64,000 bases of DNA from an uncultured Bacteroidota bacterium (lineage in GTDB: Bacteria; Bacteroidota; Bacteroidia; Flavobacteriales; Flavobacteriaceae). Every line of letters begins with the position of its first letter. Position 1 is the first letter of the stretch. Position numbers and translations under genes: made by a program. Location of the stretch: the NCBI GenBank assembly GCA_902520835.1, contig CABYPD010000001.1, forward strand, positions 1 through 64,000. The letters run 5' to 3'. Below the pieces are notes generated by a model. That model was not told where the DNA came from. It searched no databases and was given only the letters and a program-made list of their open reading frames with translations. Of this stretch, positions 26,402-35,174 are shown in pieces.

Positions 26402-27696
26402 TGATTGCACAATCTATATTTTGGTTTAGAAGAGATTTAAGATTTATCGATAATCATGGTCTATTTCAAGCTTTAACTCAAAGTAAAATAGTTAATCCAA
26501 TTTTTATTTTTGATGAAAATATAACCAAGAAATTAGATACAAATGATCACAGATTAGCTTTTATTAAAAGCCAATTAAATAATCTAGATAAGGAATTAAT
26601 AAAATTTAATTCATCATTAAATGTATATTATGGAAGTCCAATCAAAATTTTTGAAAAAATAATAAACGAAAACTCAATAGATGCAGTTTTTTGGAATAAA
26701 GATTATGAACCTTATGCAATTAAAAGAGATAAAGAAATAGAAAAATTATTAAAATCAAACAACATCAAATCTTTTAACTTCAAAGATCAAGTAATCTTTG
26801 AAGAAAGAGAAGTAGTGAAAAATGATGGCTCTCCTTACGTTGTTTATACACCATACTCAAAAAAATGGATAGAAAAATTCTCAAATAAAGATGTTAAACA
26901 TTTTAAATCTGAAACTTTTCTTTCAAAGATCAAAAAATTAAAAAAGTTAAATACTAATACTAAAATATTTGATATTAATGAATCAAATATAAAACCACCT
27001 AAAGTTAACTTCAGTAATGATATAATTAATAATTATGAAAGAGACAGAAATATTCCTGAAACAGATGGAACAAGTAAGTTAGGACTTCATCTGAGATTTG
27101 GGACCAAAAGTATTCGATCATTAGTTAAAAAAAGTAATCTTTCAGAAAACAAAACATTTTTGAAAGAATTAATATGGAGAGAGTTTTTTATGCAAATTCT
27201 TTGGCATTTTCCTGAAACAACTACGCAATGCTTTAAATCTAAATATGAAAAGATTAAATGGAGAAACAATATGGATGAGTTTAATGCGTGGTGTGAAGGT
27301 AAAACAGGATATCCAATAGTTGACGCTGGAATGAGAGAACTTAATGAAACAGGCTTTATGCACAATAGAGTGAGAATGATAACTGCAAGTTTTTTATGTA
27401 AACATCTTTTGATTGATTGGAGAATTGGTGAAAAATATTTTGCTTCAAAGCTGTTTGATTATGAACAATCAAGTAATATTGGAAATTGGCAATGGGTAGC
27501 TGGGTGTGGTGTTGATGCTGCACCATACTTTCGAATATTTAATCCATACGAACAACAGAAAAAGTTTGATAAAGAAAAAGTATATATAAAAAAATGGATT
27601 TCTGAGTATGATACTACTAAATATCCTCAAGAAATTGTTAATCACAAATTAGCCCGTGAAAGATGCTTAAAAGCATATAAAGAAGCAGTATCTTGA
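26401..27696 (+). CDS. phr: Deoxyribodipyrimidine photolyase
   Basis: Light-driven enzyme that splits cyclobutane pyrimidine dimers. 431 residues: N-terminal antenna domain starting IFWFRRDLRFIDNHGLFQAL, then the FAD domain with DGTSKLGLHLRFGTKSIR, LKELIWREFFMQI, GYPIVDAGMRELNETGFMHNRVRMI and NWQWVAGCGVDAAPYFRIFNPYEQQKKFD. All flavin-pocket segments look intact. It overlaps the second photolyase gene by 4 bp. Confidence 0.95.
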   Translation: MIAQSIFWFRRDLRFIDNHGLFQALTQSKIVNPIFIFDENITKKLDTNDHRLAFIKSQLNNLDKELIKFNSSLNVYYGSPIKIFEKIINENSIDAVFWNKDYEPYAIKRDKEIEKLLKSNNIKSFNFKDQVIFEEREVVKNDGSPYVVYTPYSKKWIEKFSNKDVKHFKSETFLSKIKKLKKLNTNTKIFDINESNIKPPKVNFSNDIINNYERDRNIPETDGTSKLGLHLRFGTKSIRSLVKKSNLSENKTFLKELIWREFFMQILWHFPETTTQCFKSKYEKIKWRNNMDEFNAWCEGKTGYPIVDAGMRELNETGFMHNRVRMITASFLCKHLLIDWRIGEKYFASKLFDYEQSSNIGNWQWVAGCGVDAAPYFRIFNPYEQQKKFDKEKVYIKKWISEYDTTKYPQEIVNHKLARERCLKAYKEAVS

Positions 27697-29162
27697 AAGA
27701 ATCTACAGCTATTATATTTCCTAATCAATTATTTGAACAATCTGAGATGATTGATCAATGTAAATATTTTATTATTGTTGAGGAATATTTATTTTTTAAC
27801 CAATTTAAGTTTCATAAACAAAAAATTCTATTTCATAGAATTTCAATGAAAAAATATGAAAGTTACCTTTTTTCAAGGGGGAAAAATGTTTTATACATAG
27901 ATTCTTTCAAAAAAGAATCTGATATAAGAATTCTAATTGATCAATTAACTAATGTAAATGAAATTAACCTATATGATCCTAATGATGATTGGTTGTCAAG
28001 AAGAATATTCAAGCATTCAAAAAAAAATAAAATTAAATTAAATATTCATAAAAACCCATCTTTTATTACTTCAGAAGATACCTTAAAATCATTTTTTAGA
28101 AGTGAGAAAAAAAAATTCTTTCAAACCTCATTTTATAAGAAGCAAAGAATTGAATTAAATATCTTAATAAACAATGGCCAACCGGCTGGTGGGAAGTGGA
28201 CATATGATGATTTGAATAGAGAAAAATATCCTAAAGATAAAGAAGCACCAAAATTAAAAAAATTTCAAAAAGATGAAATTAGAGTTAAAAATGAATTATA
28301 CGTTAATGATTATTTCAAAAACAATCCAGGAAATATTGAAAAATTCATATATCCAACAGATTTTAAACAAGCTAAACAATGGTTTGATGATTTTTTAGTA
28401 AATAGATTTGATGAATTTGGGCCTTATGAGGATGCTGTATTAAAAGAAAAATCAATACTAAATCATAGTGTCCTTTCTCCATTATTAAACTCTGGATTAA
28501 TTAGCCCAAATTATGTAATTGAAAAATCATTACATTTTTATAATAAAAACAATATTAGATTAAATTCATGTGAAGGTTTTTTGAGACAAATAATAGGGTG
28601 GCGAGAGTTTATAAGAGGTGTCTATATTGCTGTAGGTAATAAAGAAAGAATAAGAAATTTTTGGAATTTCGGCAGAAAAATACCTAATTCATTTTATAAT
28701 GGTGATACAGGTATTGAACCAATTGATGATACTATAAAAAAAATAAATAATAGTGCATATGCAAATCATATTGAAAGATTAATGATTATTGGAAATTTTA
28801 TGCTTTTATGCGAATTTGAACCAAACGAAGTTTATAAGTGGTTCATGGAAATGTTTATTGACTCATATGATTGGGTTATGGTTCCAAATGTTTATGGAAT
28901 GAGTCAGTTCTCAGATTCTGGCATGATGTCAACAAAACCATACATAAGCAGTAGCAACTATATTCTAAAGATGAGTAATTATAAAAAAGGAGATTGGTGT
29001 AAAATATGGGATTCGTTATTCTGGAATTTTATGGATAAGCAAAGAGAATTTTTCATAAAAAATCCTAGAATGAGAATGCTAGTAAGTAGTTTTGACAGAA
29101 TGGAAGAAAGTAAAAGAACTTTATTGCTAAAAACTGCAGACGAATACTTAAAAAATCTTTAA
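27693..29162 (+). CDS. Cryptochrome/photolyase of the FeS-BCP type, cluster ligands missing
   Basis: 489-residue protein of the prokaryotic (6-4) photolyase/cryptochrome group: N-terminal DPRP-type antenna domain (TAIIFPNQLF), then the FAD domain with GFLRQIIGWREFIRGVY, HIERLMIIGNFMLLCEFEPNEVYKWF and MSQFSDSGMMSTKPYISSSNYILKMSNY. In characterised members this is followed by a loop with YCxxC and ACPF cysteines that bind a 4Fe-4S cluster; here it reads NYKKGDWCKIWDSLFW, leaving only Cys436 in that stretch. It starts with TTG overlapping the phr stop (TTGA). Probably repairs (6-4) photoproducts or senses light, without a cluster. Confidence 0.9.
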   Translation: MKESTAIIFPNQLFEQSEMIDQCKYFIIVEEYLFFNQFKFHKQKILFHRISMKKYESYLFSRGKNVLYIDSFKKESDIRILIDQLTNVNEINLYDPNDDWLSRRIFKHSKKNKIKLNIHKNPSFITSEDTLKSFFRSEKKKFFQTSFYKKQRIELNILINNGQPAGGKWTYDDLNREKYPKDKEAPKLKKFQKDEIRVKNELYVNDYFKNNPGNIEKFIYPTDFKQAKQWFDDFLVNRFDEFGPYEDAVLKEKSILNHSVLSPLLNSGLISPNYVIEKSLHFYNKNNIRLNSCEGFLRQIIGWREFIRGVYIAVGNKERIRNFWNFGRKIPNSFYNGDTGIEPIDDTIKKINNSAYANHIERLMIIGNFMLLCEFEPNEVYKWFMEMFIDSYDWVMVPNVYGMSQFSDSGMMSTKPYISSSNYILKMSNYKKGDWCKIWDSLFWNFMDKQREFFIKNPRMRMLVSSFDRMEESKRTLLLKTADEYLKNL

Positions 29163-29437
29163 TGAATCAGAGAGATTTAGATAGAATTATTGAAATGGCA
29201 TGGGAAGATAGAACTCCTTTTGACGCAATATTATTACAATTTGGAATAAATGAAGGAGATGTTATTAAGCTTATGAGAAACAATCTCAAATCTTCTAGTT
29301 TTAAGCTTTGGAGAAAGAGGGTTCAAGGTAGAAAAACTAAACATAAAAATTTGATACATTATCCTGAAGGTGTTACCCCGAGGTTTAAATGTAAAATGCA
29401 AAGGCATATTACAGGAAATAAAATAAGTAAACGTTAA
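29162..29437 (+). CDS. TIGR03643/DUF2805 protein
   Basis: 91-residue basic protein beginning NQRDLDRIIEMAWEDRTPFDAI and containing GINEGDVIKLMRNNLKSSSFKLWRKRVQGRKTKH, the TIGR03643 family pattern, which looks like a helix-turn-helix. The family is often found near photolyases or cryptochromes. Last gene of the operon, sharing one base with the previous stop. A DNA-binding role is plausible but unproved. Confidence 0.88.
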   Translation: MNQRDLDRIIEMAWEDRTPFDAILLQFGINEGDVIKLMRNNLKSSSFKLWRKRVQGRKTKHKNLIHYPEGVTPRFKCKMQRHITGNKISKR

Positions 29438-29438
29438 T

Positions 29439-30752
29439 TTAATTTTTAATTCGTTCAATTTTAGCACCAATATTAGATAAACGCATATCTATATCTTCAT
29501 AACCTCTATCAATTTGTTCAATATTATGAATTATACTAGTGCCTTTTGCTGAGAGAGCAGCAATTAAAAGTGATATTCCAGCTCTTATATCAGGGGATGT
29601 CATCGTTGTAGATTTTAATTTTGATTTAAAATCATGACCAATAACAGTAGCTCTATGTGGGTCACACAAAATTATCTTTGCACCCATATCTATTAACTTA
29701 TCAACAAAGAACAATCTGCTCTCGAACATTTTTTGGTGAATAAGAATGCTTCCTCTAGCTTGAGTTGCTACTACAAGAACAATACTTAATAAATCTGGTG
29801 TAAACAATGGCCATGGCCCATCTGAGATAGTTAATATGCTACCATCAATATAATTTTGTATTTCATAACCATTAGTATGAGCTGGTATTTTTAAATCATT
29901 TCCTGAAGTTTCGAAAGATAAACCAAGTTTTGAAAAAACATTAAGAATCTGTTCTAAATACTTAAAATTAACACCTTTAATGGTTATTTCACTTTGGGTT
30001 AATGCAGCAAGTCCAATCCAACTTCCAATTTCAATAATGTCTGGTTCAATTAAATGTTTACATCCTTCAAGTGAATCAACACCACTAATTTTCAATAAAT
30101 TTGAACCAATTCCTGAAATTTTACCACCCATGTTATTAATCATAATACACAGTTGTTGGATATATGGTTCACATGCAGCATTATAAATTATAGTTTCACC
30201 ATCTGCTAAAGAAGATGCCATTATAAGATTAGCAGTACCTGTAACAGAGGGCTGATCTAAAAGAATATTGTTTCCTTTCAATGAAGACGCATCAACATTA
30301 TAAATGTAATTCTGACTGTCATAATTAAATTTTGCACCTAGCTTAATAAGTCCGTCAAAATGTGTATCTAATCTTCTTCGACCTATCTTATCGCCACCTG
30401 GCTTTGGAATCGATGCTTTACCAAACCTTGATAACAATGGTCCAATAATCATAATAGAACCTCTTAAACCTTTGGCTTTATCATTATAAGAATCAGAATT
30501 TAACTTATTAAGATCTATTGAATGAGATTTAAAAGAGTATTTATTCTTAGCTAGTTTATTGACCTCAACACCGATATATTTAAGGAGGTCAATAAGTCTT
30601 AATACATCAATTATTTCTGGAACATTTTCGATTATAACTTCCTCCTCTGTTAATAAAACAGCGCACAGGACTTGAAGAGCCTCATTTTTTGCACCTTGAG
30701 GAATTATATCACCACTTAGCTTTATACTTCCTTCTACTTTGAAAGAATTCAT
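29439..30752 (-). CDS. murA: UDP-GlcNAc enolpyruvyl transferase, Asp at active site
   Basis: First committed step of peptidoglycan synthesis. 437 residues, two inverse alpha/beta domains; Lys22-Asn23 (GAKNEALQ) and the active-site loop KPGGDKIGRRRLDTH are present. The loop has Asp121 where most MurA enzymes have the Cys that fosfomycin alkylates. Asp at this position is known to be functional and fosfomycin-insensitive in mycobacteria and chlamydiae. It directly abuts the DUF4290 gene. Confidence 0.95.
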   Translation of the reverse strand: MNSFKVEGSIKLSGDIIPQGAKNEALQVLCAVLLTEEEVIIENVPEIIDVLRLIDLLKYIGVEVNKLAKNKYSFKSHSIDLNKLNSDSYNDKAKGLRGSIMIIGPLLSRFGKASIPKPGGDKIGRRRLDTHFDGLIKLGAKFNYDSQNYIYNVDASSLKGNNILLDQPSVTGTANLIMASSLADGETIIYNAACEPYIQQLCIMINNMGGKISGIGSNLLKISGVDSLEGCKHLIEPDIIEIGSWIGLAALTQSEITIKGVNFKYLEQILNVFSKLGLSFETSGNDLKIPAHTNGYEIQNYIDGSILTISDGPWPLFTPDLLSIVLVVATQARGSILIHQKMFESRLFFVDKLIDMGAKIILCDPHRATVIGHDFKSKLKSTTMTSPDIRAGISLLIAALSAKGTSIIHNIEQIDRGYEDIDMRLSNIGAKIERIKN

Positions 30753-31391
30753 TTATTTTCTTTTATAATTTCTATATGGTTTTTTACCTTTTTTACCAGA
30801 CTTTGAATTTTTCCTGTGTGAAACAGAAATCAAATCCTTTGAATCAGATAATGCAGGACTTGATGAATCTAGAGATATCTTACCGTTTGAGAGCTCAAAC
30901 AAATGCTCATATATAACAGAATCCTCAACAGTATCTTTATTCCAATTAAGAAAACATTTTTTCATGTGGTTAGCTATAACATAAACTAATTGTGATTTCA
31001 TTTCTCCATCTTCCCAACTCACAGCAACATCAATCATTTTTTTTATATTATTTCCGTAAAACCTGTATTTTGGATGATTTTGAGGGTAATTTAATTTTTC
31101 TGGTTTTTGTTCAAAAATTTCTTTTGAAGGTTTTGGATAAGGTGAATCTACATCAAGTTTAAACTGAGACATAATAAACAATTGATCCCAAAGTTTATGT
31201 TGAAAGTCAGGTACATCACGTAAATGAGGGTTTAAATTACCCATCACGCCAATAATGGCTTTAGCCATATTATTTCTTTCGCCTTTATTATTACATTCAA
31301 TTGCTTGATTAACCATTTTATGTATATGACGACCATATTCAGGAATTATTAGGTCTTCCCTATCACTATTGTATTCTAAGTTTTCTATCAA
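30753..31391 (-). CDS. DUF4290 family protein
   Basis: 212 residues; begins IENLEYNSDREDLIIPEYGRHIHKMVNQAIE, a clear DUF4290 pattern, and ends in a strongly basic tail (KNSKSGKKGKKPYRNYKRK) that may bind nucleic acid. The start codon is TTG. Found in Bacteroidota next to murA; function unknown. Confidence 0.85.
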   Translation of the reverse strand: MIENLEYNSDREDLIIPEYGRHIHKMVNQAIECNNKGERNNMAKAIIGVMGNLNPHLRDVPDFQHKLWDQLFIMSQFKLDVDSPYPKPSKEIFEQKPEKLNYPQNHPKYRFYGNNIKKMIDVAVSWEDGEMKSQLVYVIANHMKKCFLNWNKDTVEDSVIYEHLFELSNGKISLDSSSPALSDSKDLISVSHRKNSKSGKKGKKPYRNYKRK

Positions 31392-31427
31392 AATTTATGA
31401 TTTTGTTTAAAATTAAATATTTTTTTC

Positions 31428-31712
31428 CTACAAAGAAATTATTCCATCAATTTTAGATACATCTTTATATTTTTTAATTACTTGATCAGCAGAACTTAAT
31501 TTTACAATAATTGTTAAACTTACATAAGTATTTTTTGATGAAATTTTCCTTGATATTTTTGTTTTGAATTTTTTAAATTCTAGTTCTACTTGATTAATCT
31601 TTTCGCCCTTATTTTCTACTATAAATTTAAAAACATAATCAGTTGGCCAATCGTGAGTTTCGTTTAATTTAGTTTTAAGATTATTGTAAAAAGAATCGCT
31701 TTTTTTTGACAT
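31428..31712 (-). CDS. DUF493 family protein
   Basis: A 94-residue protein beginning SKKSDSFYNNLKTKLNETHDWPTDYVFKFIVEN with a ferredoxin-like DUF493 core (SKNTYVSLTIIVKLSSADQVIKKYKDVSKIDGIISL). The ATG at 31712 is preferred over the one at 31733 because the upstream seven codons overlap the -7 box TATATTTG (31726-31719). Small regulatory-type domain; role unknown. Confidence 0.85.
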   Translation of the reverse strand: MSKKSDSFYNNLKTKLNETHDWPTDYVFKFIVENKGEKINQVELEFKKFKTKISRKISSKNTYVSLTIIVKLSSADQVIKKYKDVSKIDGIISL

Positions 31713-31718
31713 TGAATT

Positions 31719-31726
31719 CAAATATA
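31719..31726 (-). promoter_or_regulatory. Candidate -7 box upstream of the DUF493 gene
   Basis: TATATTTG on the minus strand, 6 bp before the ATG at 31712. No TTG at standard distance. Confidence 0.4.
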
Positions 31727-31766
31727 ATGACAAATTATATTTTTATATTACAGATAATAAAATTTG

Positions 31767-32309
31767 ATGAAAAAGATTTTAATTACTGGTGGACCTTCTA
31801 CGGGTAAAACATCTCTCGTCTCTGAACTTAAAAAACATGGTTTTTATTGTTTTGATGAGATCTCTAGAGAGCTTACCCAAAGAATGAGGAATGAGGGTAT
31901 TGAGCAATACTTTCTAAACAACCCAATAGAGTTCAGTAAGGAATTATTTAAATTGAGATTTGAACAATATGAACAAGAAGTTGATTCTTCCAACTTTATA
32001 GTTTATGACAGAGGGCCGATTGATGTATTAGCATACTTAGATTTTAAAACAATTGAAATTCCTATAGATCTTATTAATAAATCAAGAGAAATATCTTATA
32101 ATCATATTTTTATTTTAAAGCCTTGGGAAGATATATATGTGAATGATTCTGAGAGATATGAAACCTTTGAGGAATGTATAAATATTCATAAATCATTATT
32201 AAAAACTTATAAAAATTTTGATTTAGATTTGATAGAAATACCAAATTCAAGTATTGAGGAAAGAATTAAATTTGTTAAAAAGATTTTTGTAAATGAAAAA
32301 GGGCCTTAA
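31767..32309 (+). CDS. AAA_28-type ATPase (NadR-like)
   Basis: A 180-residue P-loop protein with Walker A TGGPSTGKTSLV at the very N-terminus, an Asp-rich middle (FIVYDRGPIDVLAYL) and HIFILKPWEDIYVNDSERYETFEE, as in AAA_28/NadR-kinase-like ATPases. A TTG 3 bp upstream is possible but ATG at 31767 is preferred. It overlaps fmt by 17 bp. Substrate is not known. Confidence 0.82.
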   Translation: MKKILITGGPSTGKTSLVSELKKHGFYCFDEISRELTQRMRNEGIEQYFLNNPIEFSKELFKLRFEQYEQEVDSSNFIVYDRGPIDVLAYLDFKTIEIPIDLINKSREISYNHIFILKPWEDIYVNDSERYETFEECINIHKSLLKTYKNFDLDLIEIPNSSIEERIKFVKKIFVNEKGP

Positions 32310-33237
32310 AATAATTTTCTTTGGAACTCCAGATTTTGCAATTGAAAGTTTAGATTCACTTTATAATTCATACCATGAATTACTGTGCGTAGTTACTTCC
32401 TCTGATAAAAAATCTGGAAGAGGGATGAAAATAAATTTAAGTGAAGTAAAAAAATATTCAATTGAAAATGATTTAAATCTACTTCAACCTCAATCTTTAA
32501 ATGATAAGGAATTTATCAAAGAATTGAAGCAATATCAAGCTGATTTATTTGTTGTTGTAGCATTTAAATTCTTGCCAAAAAAAATTTGGGAAATTCCAAA
32601 ATTGGGCACAATCAATATACATGCATCACTTCTTCCTAATTTAAGAGGAGCTGCACCCATAAACTGGGCTTTAATTAATGGTTTAAAGGAGACAGGACTA
32701 ACAAGTTTTTTCATAAATAAAAAAATTGATTCAGGAGATATAATACTACAAGAAAAAACACCAATTTATGAATACGACAATTTTGAGTCACTTTATATAA
32801 AACTAAAAAAAATGAGTAATGAATTTATAACTAAAACTATAGAATTAATTGGTGAAGAAAACATTACAACACAAAAACAACAAACAATAAAAAATTTACT
32901 TCAAGCTCCAAAGCTTAATAAAGAAAACACTAGAGTAAACTGGAATGATTCAGCAATTAATATATATAATTTCGTTAGAGGATTATCTCCTTTTCCATGT
33001 GCTTGGACTATTGAAAATAAAACAAACAAAAGAGTTTTAATTTACGATGTAAGTGTGGGAACTTCAACTACAGAAAAAGAGATAGGAAAAATATCATTAA
33101 AAGAACCAAAAAAACTTTCAATAATCACTAAACAAGGAACTATTGAAATTAAGCAACTTAAAATTGAAGGAAAAAAATCTATTAGTGGTAGTGATTATTT
33201 AAATGGAAATTACAAAAGTGAAATAAAATTTATTTAA
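32293..33237 (+). CDS. fmt: Methionyl-tRNA formyltransferase
   Basis: Formylates initiator Met-tRNA. 314 residues: IIFFGTPDFAIESLDSL, the folate-binding HASLLPNLRGAAPINWAL motif with the catalytic Asn-His-Asp arrangement (NIHAS, DSGDIILQ), and the C-terminal OB-like domain (RGLSPFPCAWT). It overlaps the ATPase gene by 17 bp and abuts YqgE. Confidence 0.95.
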   Translation: MKKGLKIIFFGTPDFAIESLDSLYNSYHELLCVVTSSDKKSGRGMKINLSEVKKYSIENDLNLLQPQSLNDKEFIKELKQYQADLFVVVAFKFLPKKIWEIPKLGTINIHASLLPNLRGAAPINWALINGLKETGLTSFFINKKIDSGDIILQEKTPIYEYDNFESLYIKLKKMSNEFITKTIELIGEENITTQKQQTIKNLLQAPKLNKENTRVNWNDSAINIYNFVRGLSPFPCAWTIENKTNKRVLIYDVSVGTSTTEKEIGKISLKEPKKLSIITKQGTIEIKQLKIEGKKSISGSDYLNGNYKSEIKFI

Positions 33238-33783
33238 TTGTATAAGGGCAAAATTTTAATATCAAACTATACACTTGTTAATGATTTAGAATTTAACAAG
33301 GCAGTTATATTAATTGTAAGAAATGATAATGAAGGAAGCATTGGATTTATATTAAATAAAAAGTCAAACTATCTATTATCCGATATAAATTTTGGGAATA
33401 AAGAATTAAATATTCCAATTTATAAAGGTGGACCTGTCATGATAGATACAATACACTTTATTCATAAAAAGACAAAATTATTTCAAAAAAGCACAAAAAT
33501 TACAAATGAAATATTTTGGGGAAATGAATTTGAAAAAGCTGTAGAACTAATAATAGATAAAAAAATTAATCCAAAAGAAATAAAATTTTTTATTGGATAT
33601 TCAGGATGGGATGAAACTCAACTGGAAAATGAAGTTGATGAAAAATCTTGGCTTATAACGGAAACCTACTCTACAAAAGAAATTTTTGGTTTTGAAAAAC
33701 TATTATGGAAAAATAATCTTGAAAAATTTGGTGATTACTACAAGTTATGGTCAAACAGCCCTGAAAATCCTAATTATAATTAA
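33238..33783 (+). CDS. YqgE/AlgH family protein
   Basis: 181 residues matching UPF0301: GKILISNYTLVNDLEFNKAVILIVRNDNEGSIGFILNK, IYKGGPV and FFIGYSGWDETQLENEVDEKSWL. The initiation codon is TTG, immediately after the fmt stop. The family is conserved but its function is not established. The end overlaps a convergent gene by 14 bp. Confidence 0.9.
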   Translation: MYKGKILISNYTLVNDLEFNKAVILIVRNDNEGSIGFILNKKSNYLLSDINFGNKELNIPIYKGGPVMIDTIHFIHKKTKLFQKSTKITNEIFWGNEFEKAVELIIDKKINPKEIKFFIGYSGWDETQLENEVDEKSWLITETYSTKEIFGFEKLLWKNNLEKFGDYYKLWSNSPENPNYN

Positions 33784-34603
33784 TAGAATCATTAAGTAAA
33801 TTATTCAAGATTATGGCTGTTTCATTAACATATGTTTTTTTTCTATAATTAGTCACAGGAACAATTCCTTGAATTACATTAGTTATAAACAACTCATCTG
33901 CACTTACAAGATCGAATGGAGAAATTTGTAGTTCTTCAATAACCAATCCATTAGATTTTATAATATTAATTAAGTTTTTTCTCAAAACACCATTTAAACA
34001 CCCCGACTTCAAATCAGGTGTATAAATTTTTTTATTTTTTATATAAAATAAATTTCCATTAATAAATTCACAAACCATTTTTCTATCATTTAGAAGAATA
34101 CAATTATCTAAATCATTTTCACTTGCATATATTGACGCTAGAACATTGATAGACTTATTATTTGATTTAATTGAATGAACTAATTGATTACTAATAAAGT
34201 AGTCTTTATAAAGATCTACTTTAACCTCTTTTTTTTTTATGAAGTATTTTGAATCATCAATTCTATCAATATTTATAATGTAACCAATGTCGTTAGTAAT
34301 AGGTTTATACCTTCCAGGTGAGTTCCTATAAACTGTAATCCTAATTCTTGAATTTAAACCTAAATTACTTGTACTATTTAATTTTAGTATTTCATTTTTT
34401 AAAAATTCAGGAGTAAAAGAATTAGGTATATTAAACCTTAAAACCCTCATTGATGACATTAATCTAAAATAATGGTCTTCCCAAAAAGGAATATAATTAG
34501 ATATAACTCTTAAAGTTTCAAAAACAGCATCTCCAAATAGAAATCCTCTATTGTTAGAAAGTTGATTGCTTTCATTTACAATATTACCATTAAAATTAAT
34601 CAT
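33770..34603 (-). CDS. Class IV aminotransferase
   Basis: PLP-dependent fold type IV enzyme of 277 residues, related to branched-chain aminotransferase, D-amino-acid aminotransferase and aminodeoxychorismate lyase. Visible are NRGFLFGDAVFETLRV, FWEDHYFRLMSSM, the lysine region VHSIKSNNKSINVLA, and ELFITNVIQGIVPVTNY. It cannot be assigned to one of the three activities by eye; a folate-pathway role as PabC is one option. It lies 9 bp after the START-like gene. Confidence 0.85.
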   Translation of the reverse strand: MINFNGNIVNESNQLSNNRGFLFGDAVFETLRVISNYIPFWEDHYFRLMSSMRVLRFNIPNSFTPEFLKNEILKLNSTSNLGLNSRIRITVYRNSPGRYKPITNDIGYIINIDRIDDSKYFIKKKEVKVDLYKDYFISNQLVHSIKSNNKSINVLASIYASENDLDNCILLNDRKMVCEFINGNLFYIKNKKIYTPDLKSGCLNGVLRKNLINIIKSNGLVIEELQISPFDLVSADELFITNVIQGIVPVTNYRKKTYVNETAIILNNLLNDSINYN

Positions 34604-34612
34604 AGTTAGTTA

Positions 34613-34996
34613 TCAAGAAGAACCAATAACACTTTTTAAATCCGAAATTTGGCTATCCCACAGCATTTTAGACTCTTCAACCTCATCTTCATCAGCAAAA
34701 TCAGTTACTATTAATGAAACATCTTTAGTAATTTCATCGACAGTAATTTTAATTTCAAAAAAGGAATCATCTTCATTATCCAGCCATCTAAACTTAACAA
34801 AAGCATTATTTTTTGATGAAATTAATTCTGCTTTTTCTTCTGAACCATCCCAAAAAAAGGAAAAAACTTTCCCTCTTGAGTTAACATTATCTGCAAACCA
34901 CTCTGAAAGGTTAGAAGCCGATGATATGTACTGATACAACATGTTTGGGGAAGCGGATATAGGAAACTCTAATTCATATTTTACTTTATCAGACAT
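34613..34996 (-). CDS. START-like domain protein
   Basis: 127 residues from the ATG at 34996: SDKVKYELEFPISASPNMLYQYISSASNLSEWFADNV, then FFWDGSEEKAELIS and a C-terminal helix, an AHSA1/START-like ligand fold. The frame is open 34 codons further upstream, but that part is Lys/Ile-rich and overlaps the tRNA-Met promoter region, so it is excluded. Common in flavobacteria beside the class IV aminotransferase. Ligand unknown. Confidence 0.85.
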   Translation of the reverse strand: MSDKVKYELEFPISASPNMLYQYISSASNLSEWFADNVNSRGKVFSFFWDGSEEKAELISSKNNAFVKFRWLDNEDDSFFEIKITVDEITKDVSLIVTDFADEDEVEESKMLWDSQISDLKSVIGSS

Positions 34997-35060
34997 TTGG
35001 CCAATATATATATTAAAATTGATGTTGAAAAGAATTATTTTTTTTTTTTTTAAACTCAGT

Positions 35061-35090
35061 TTGTACCTACCTATATTGTTTATATATTTG
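35061..35090 (+). promoter_or_regulatory. Promoter of tRNA-Met
   Basis: TTG (35061-35063), 19 bp, TATATTTG (35083-35090), with the mature tRNA starting 10 bp further on. Both boxes agree with the Bacteroidota consensus and with the tRNA-Lys promoter at 15203. Confidence 0.7.
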
Positions 35091-35100
35091 GGCCTCATTT

Positions 35101-35174
35101 GGCGAGGTAGCTCAGGTGGTCAGAGCGTCGGATTCATAACCCGGAGGTCGGGAGTTCAAGTCTCCCCCTCGCTA
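35101..35174 (+). tRNA. tRNA-Met (anticodon CAU)
   Basis: Cloverleaf with acceptor GGCGAGG/CCTCGCT (G1-U72 wobble), D-stem GCTC/GAGC, anticodon stem TCGGA/CCCGG (A-C mismatch next to the loop, also seen in other Bacteroidota as far as I recall), loop TTCATAA, T-stem GGGAG/CTCCC. CCA is not encoded. The elongator form is preferred over the initiator because G1-U72 forms a pair; tRNA-Ile2 with lysidine is a less likely option. The next base already belongs to the hisS stop codon on the other strand. Confidence 0.92.
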
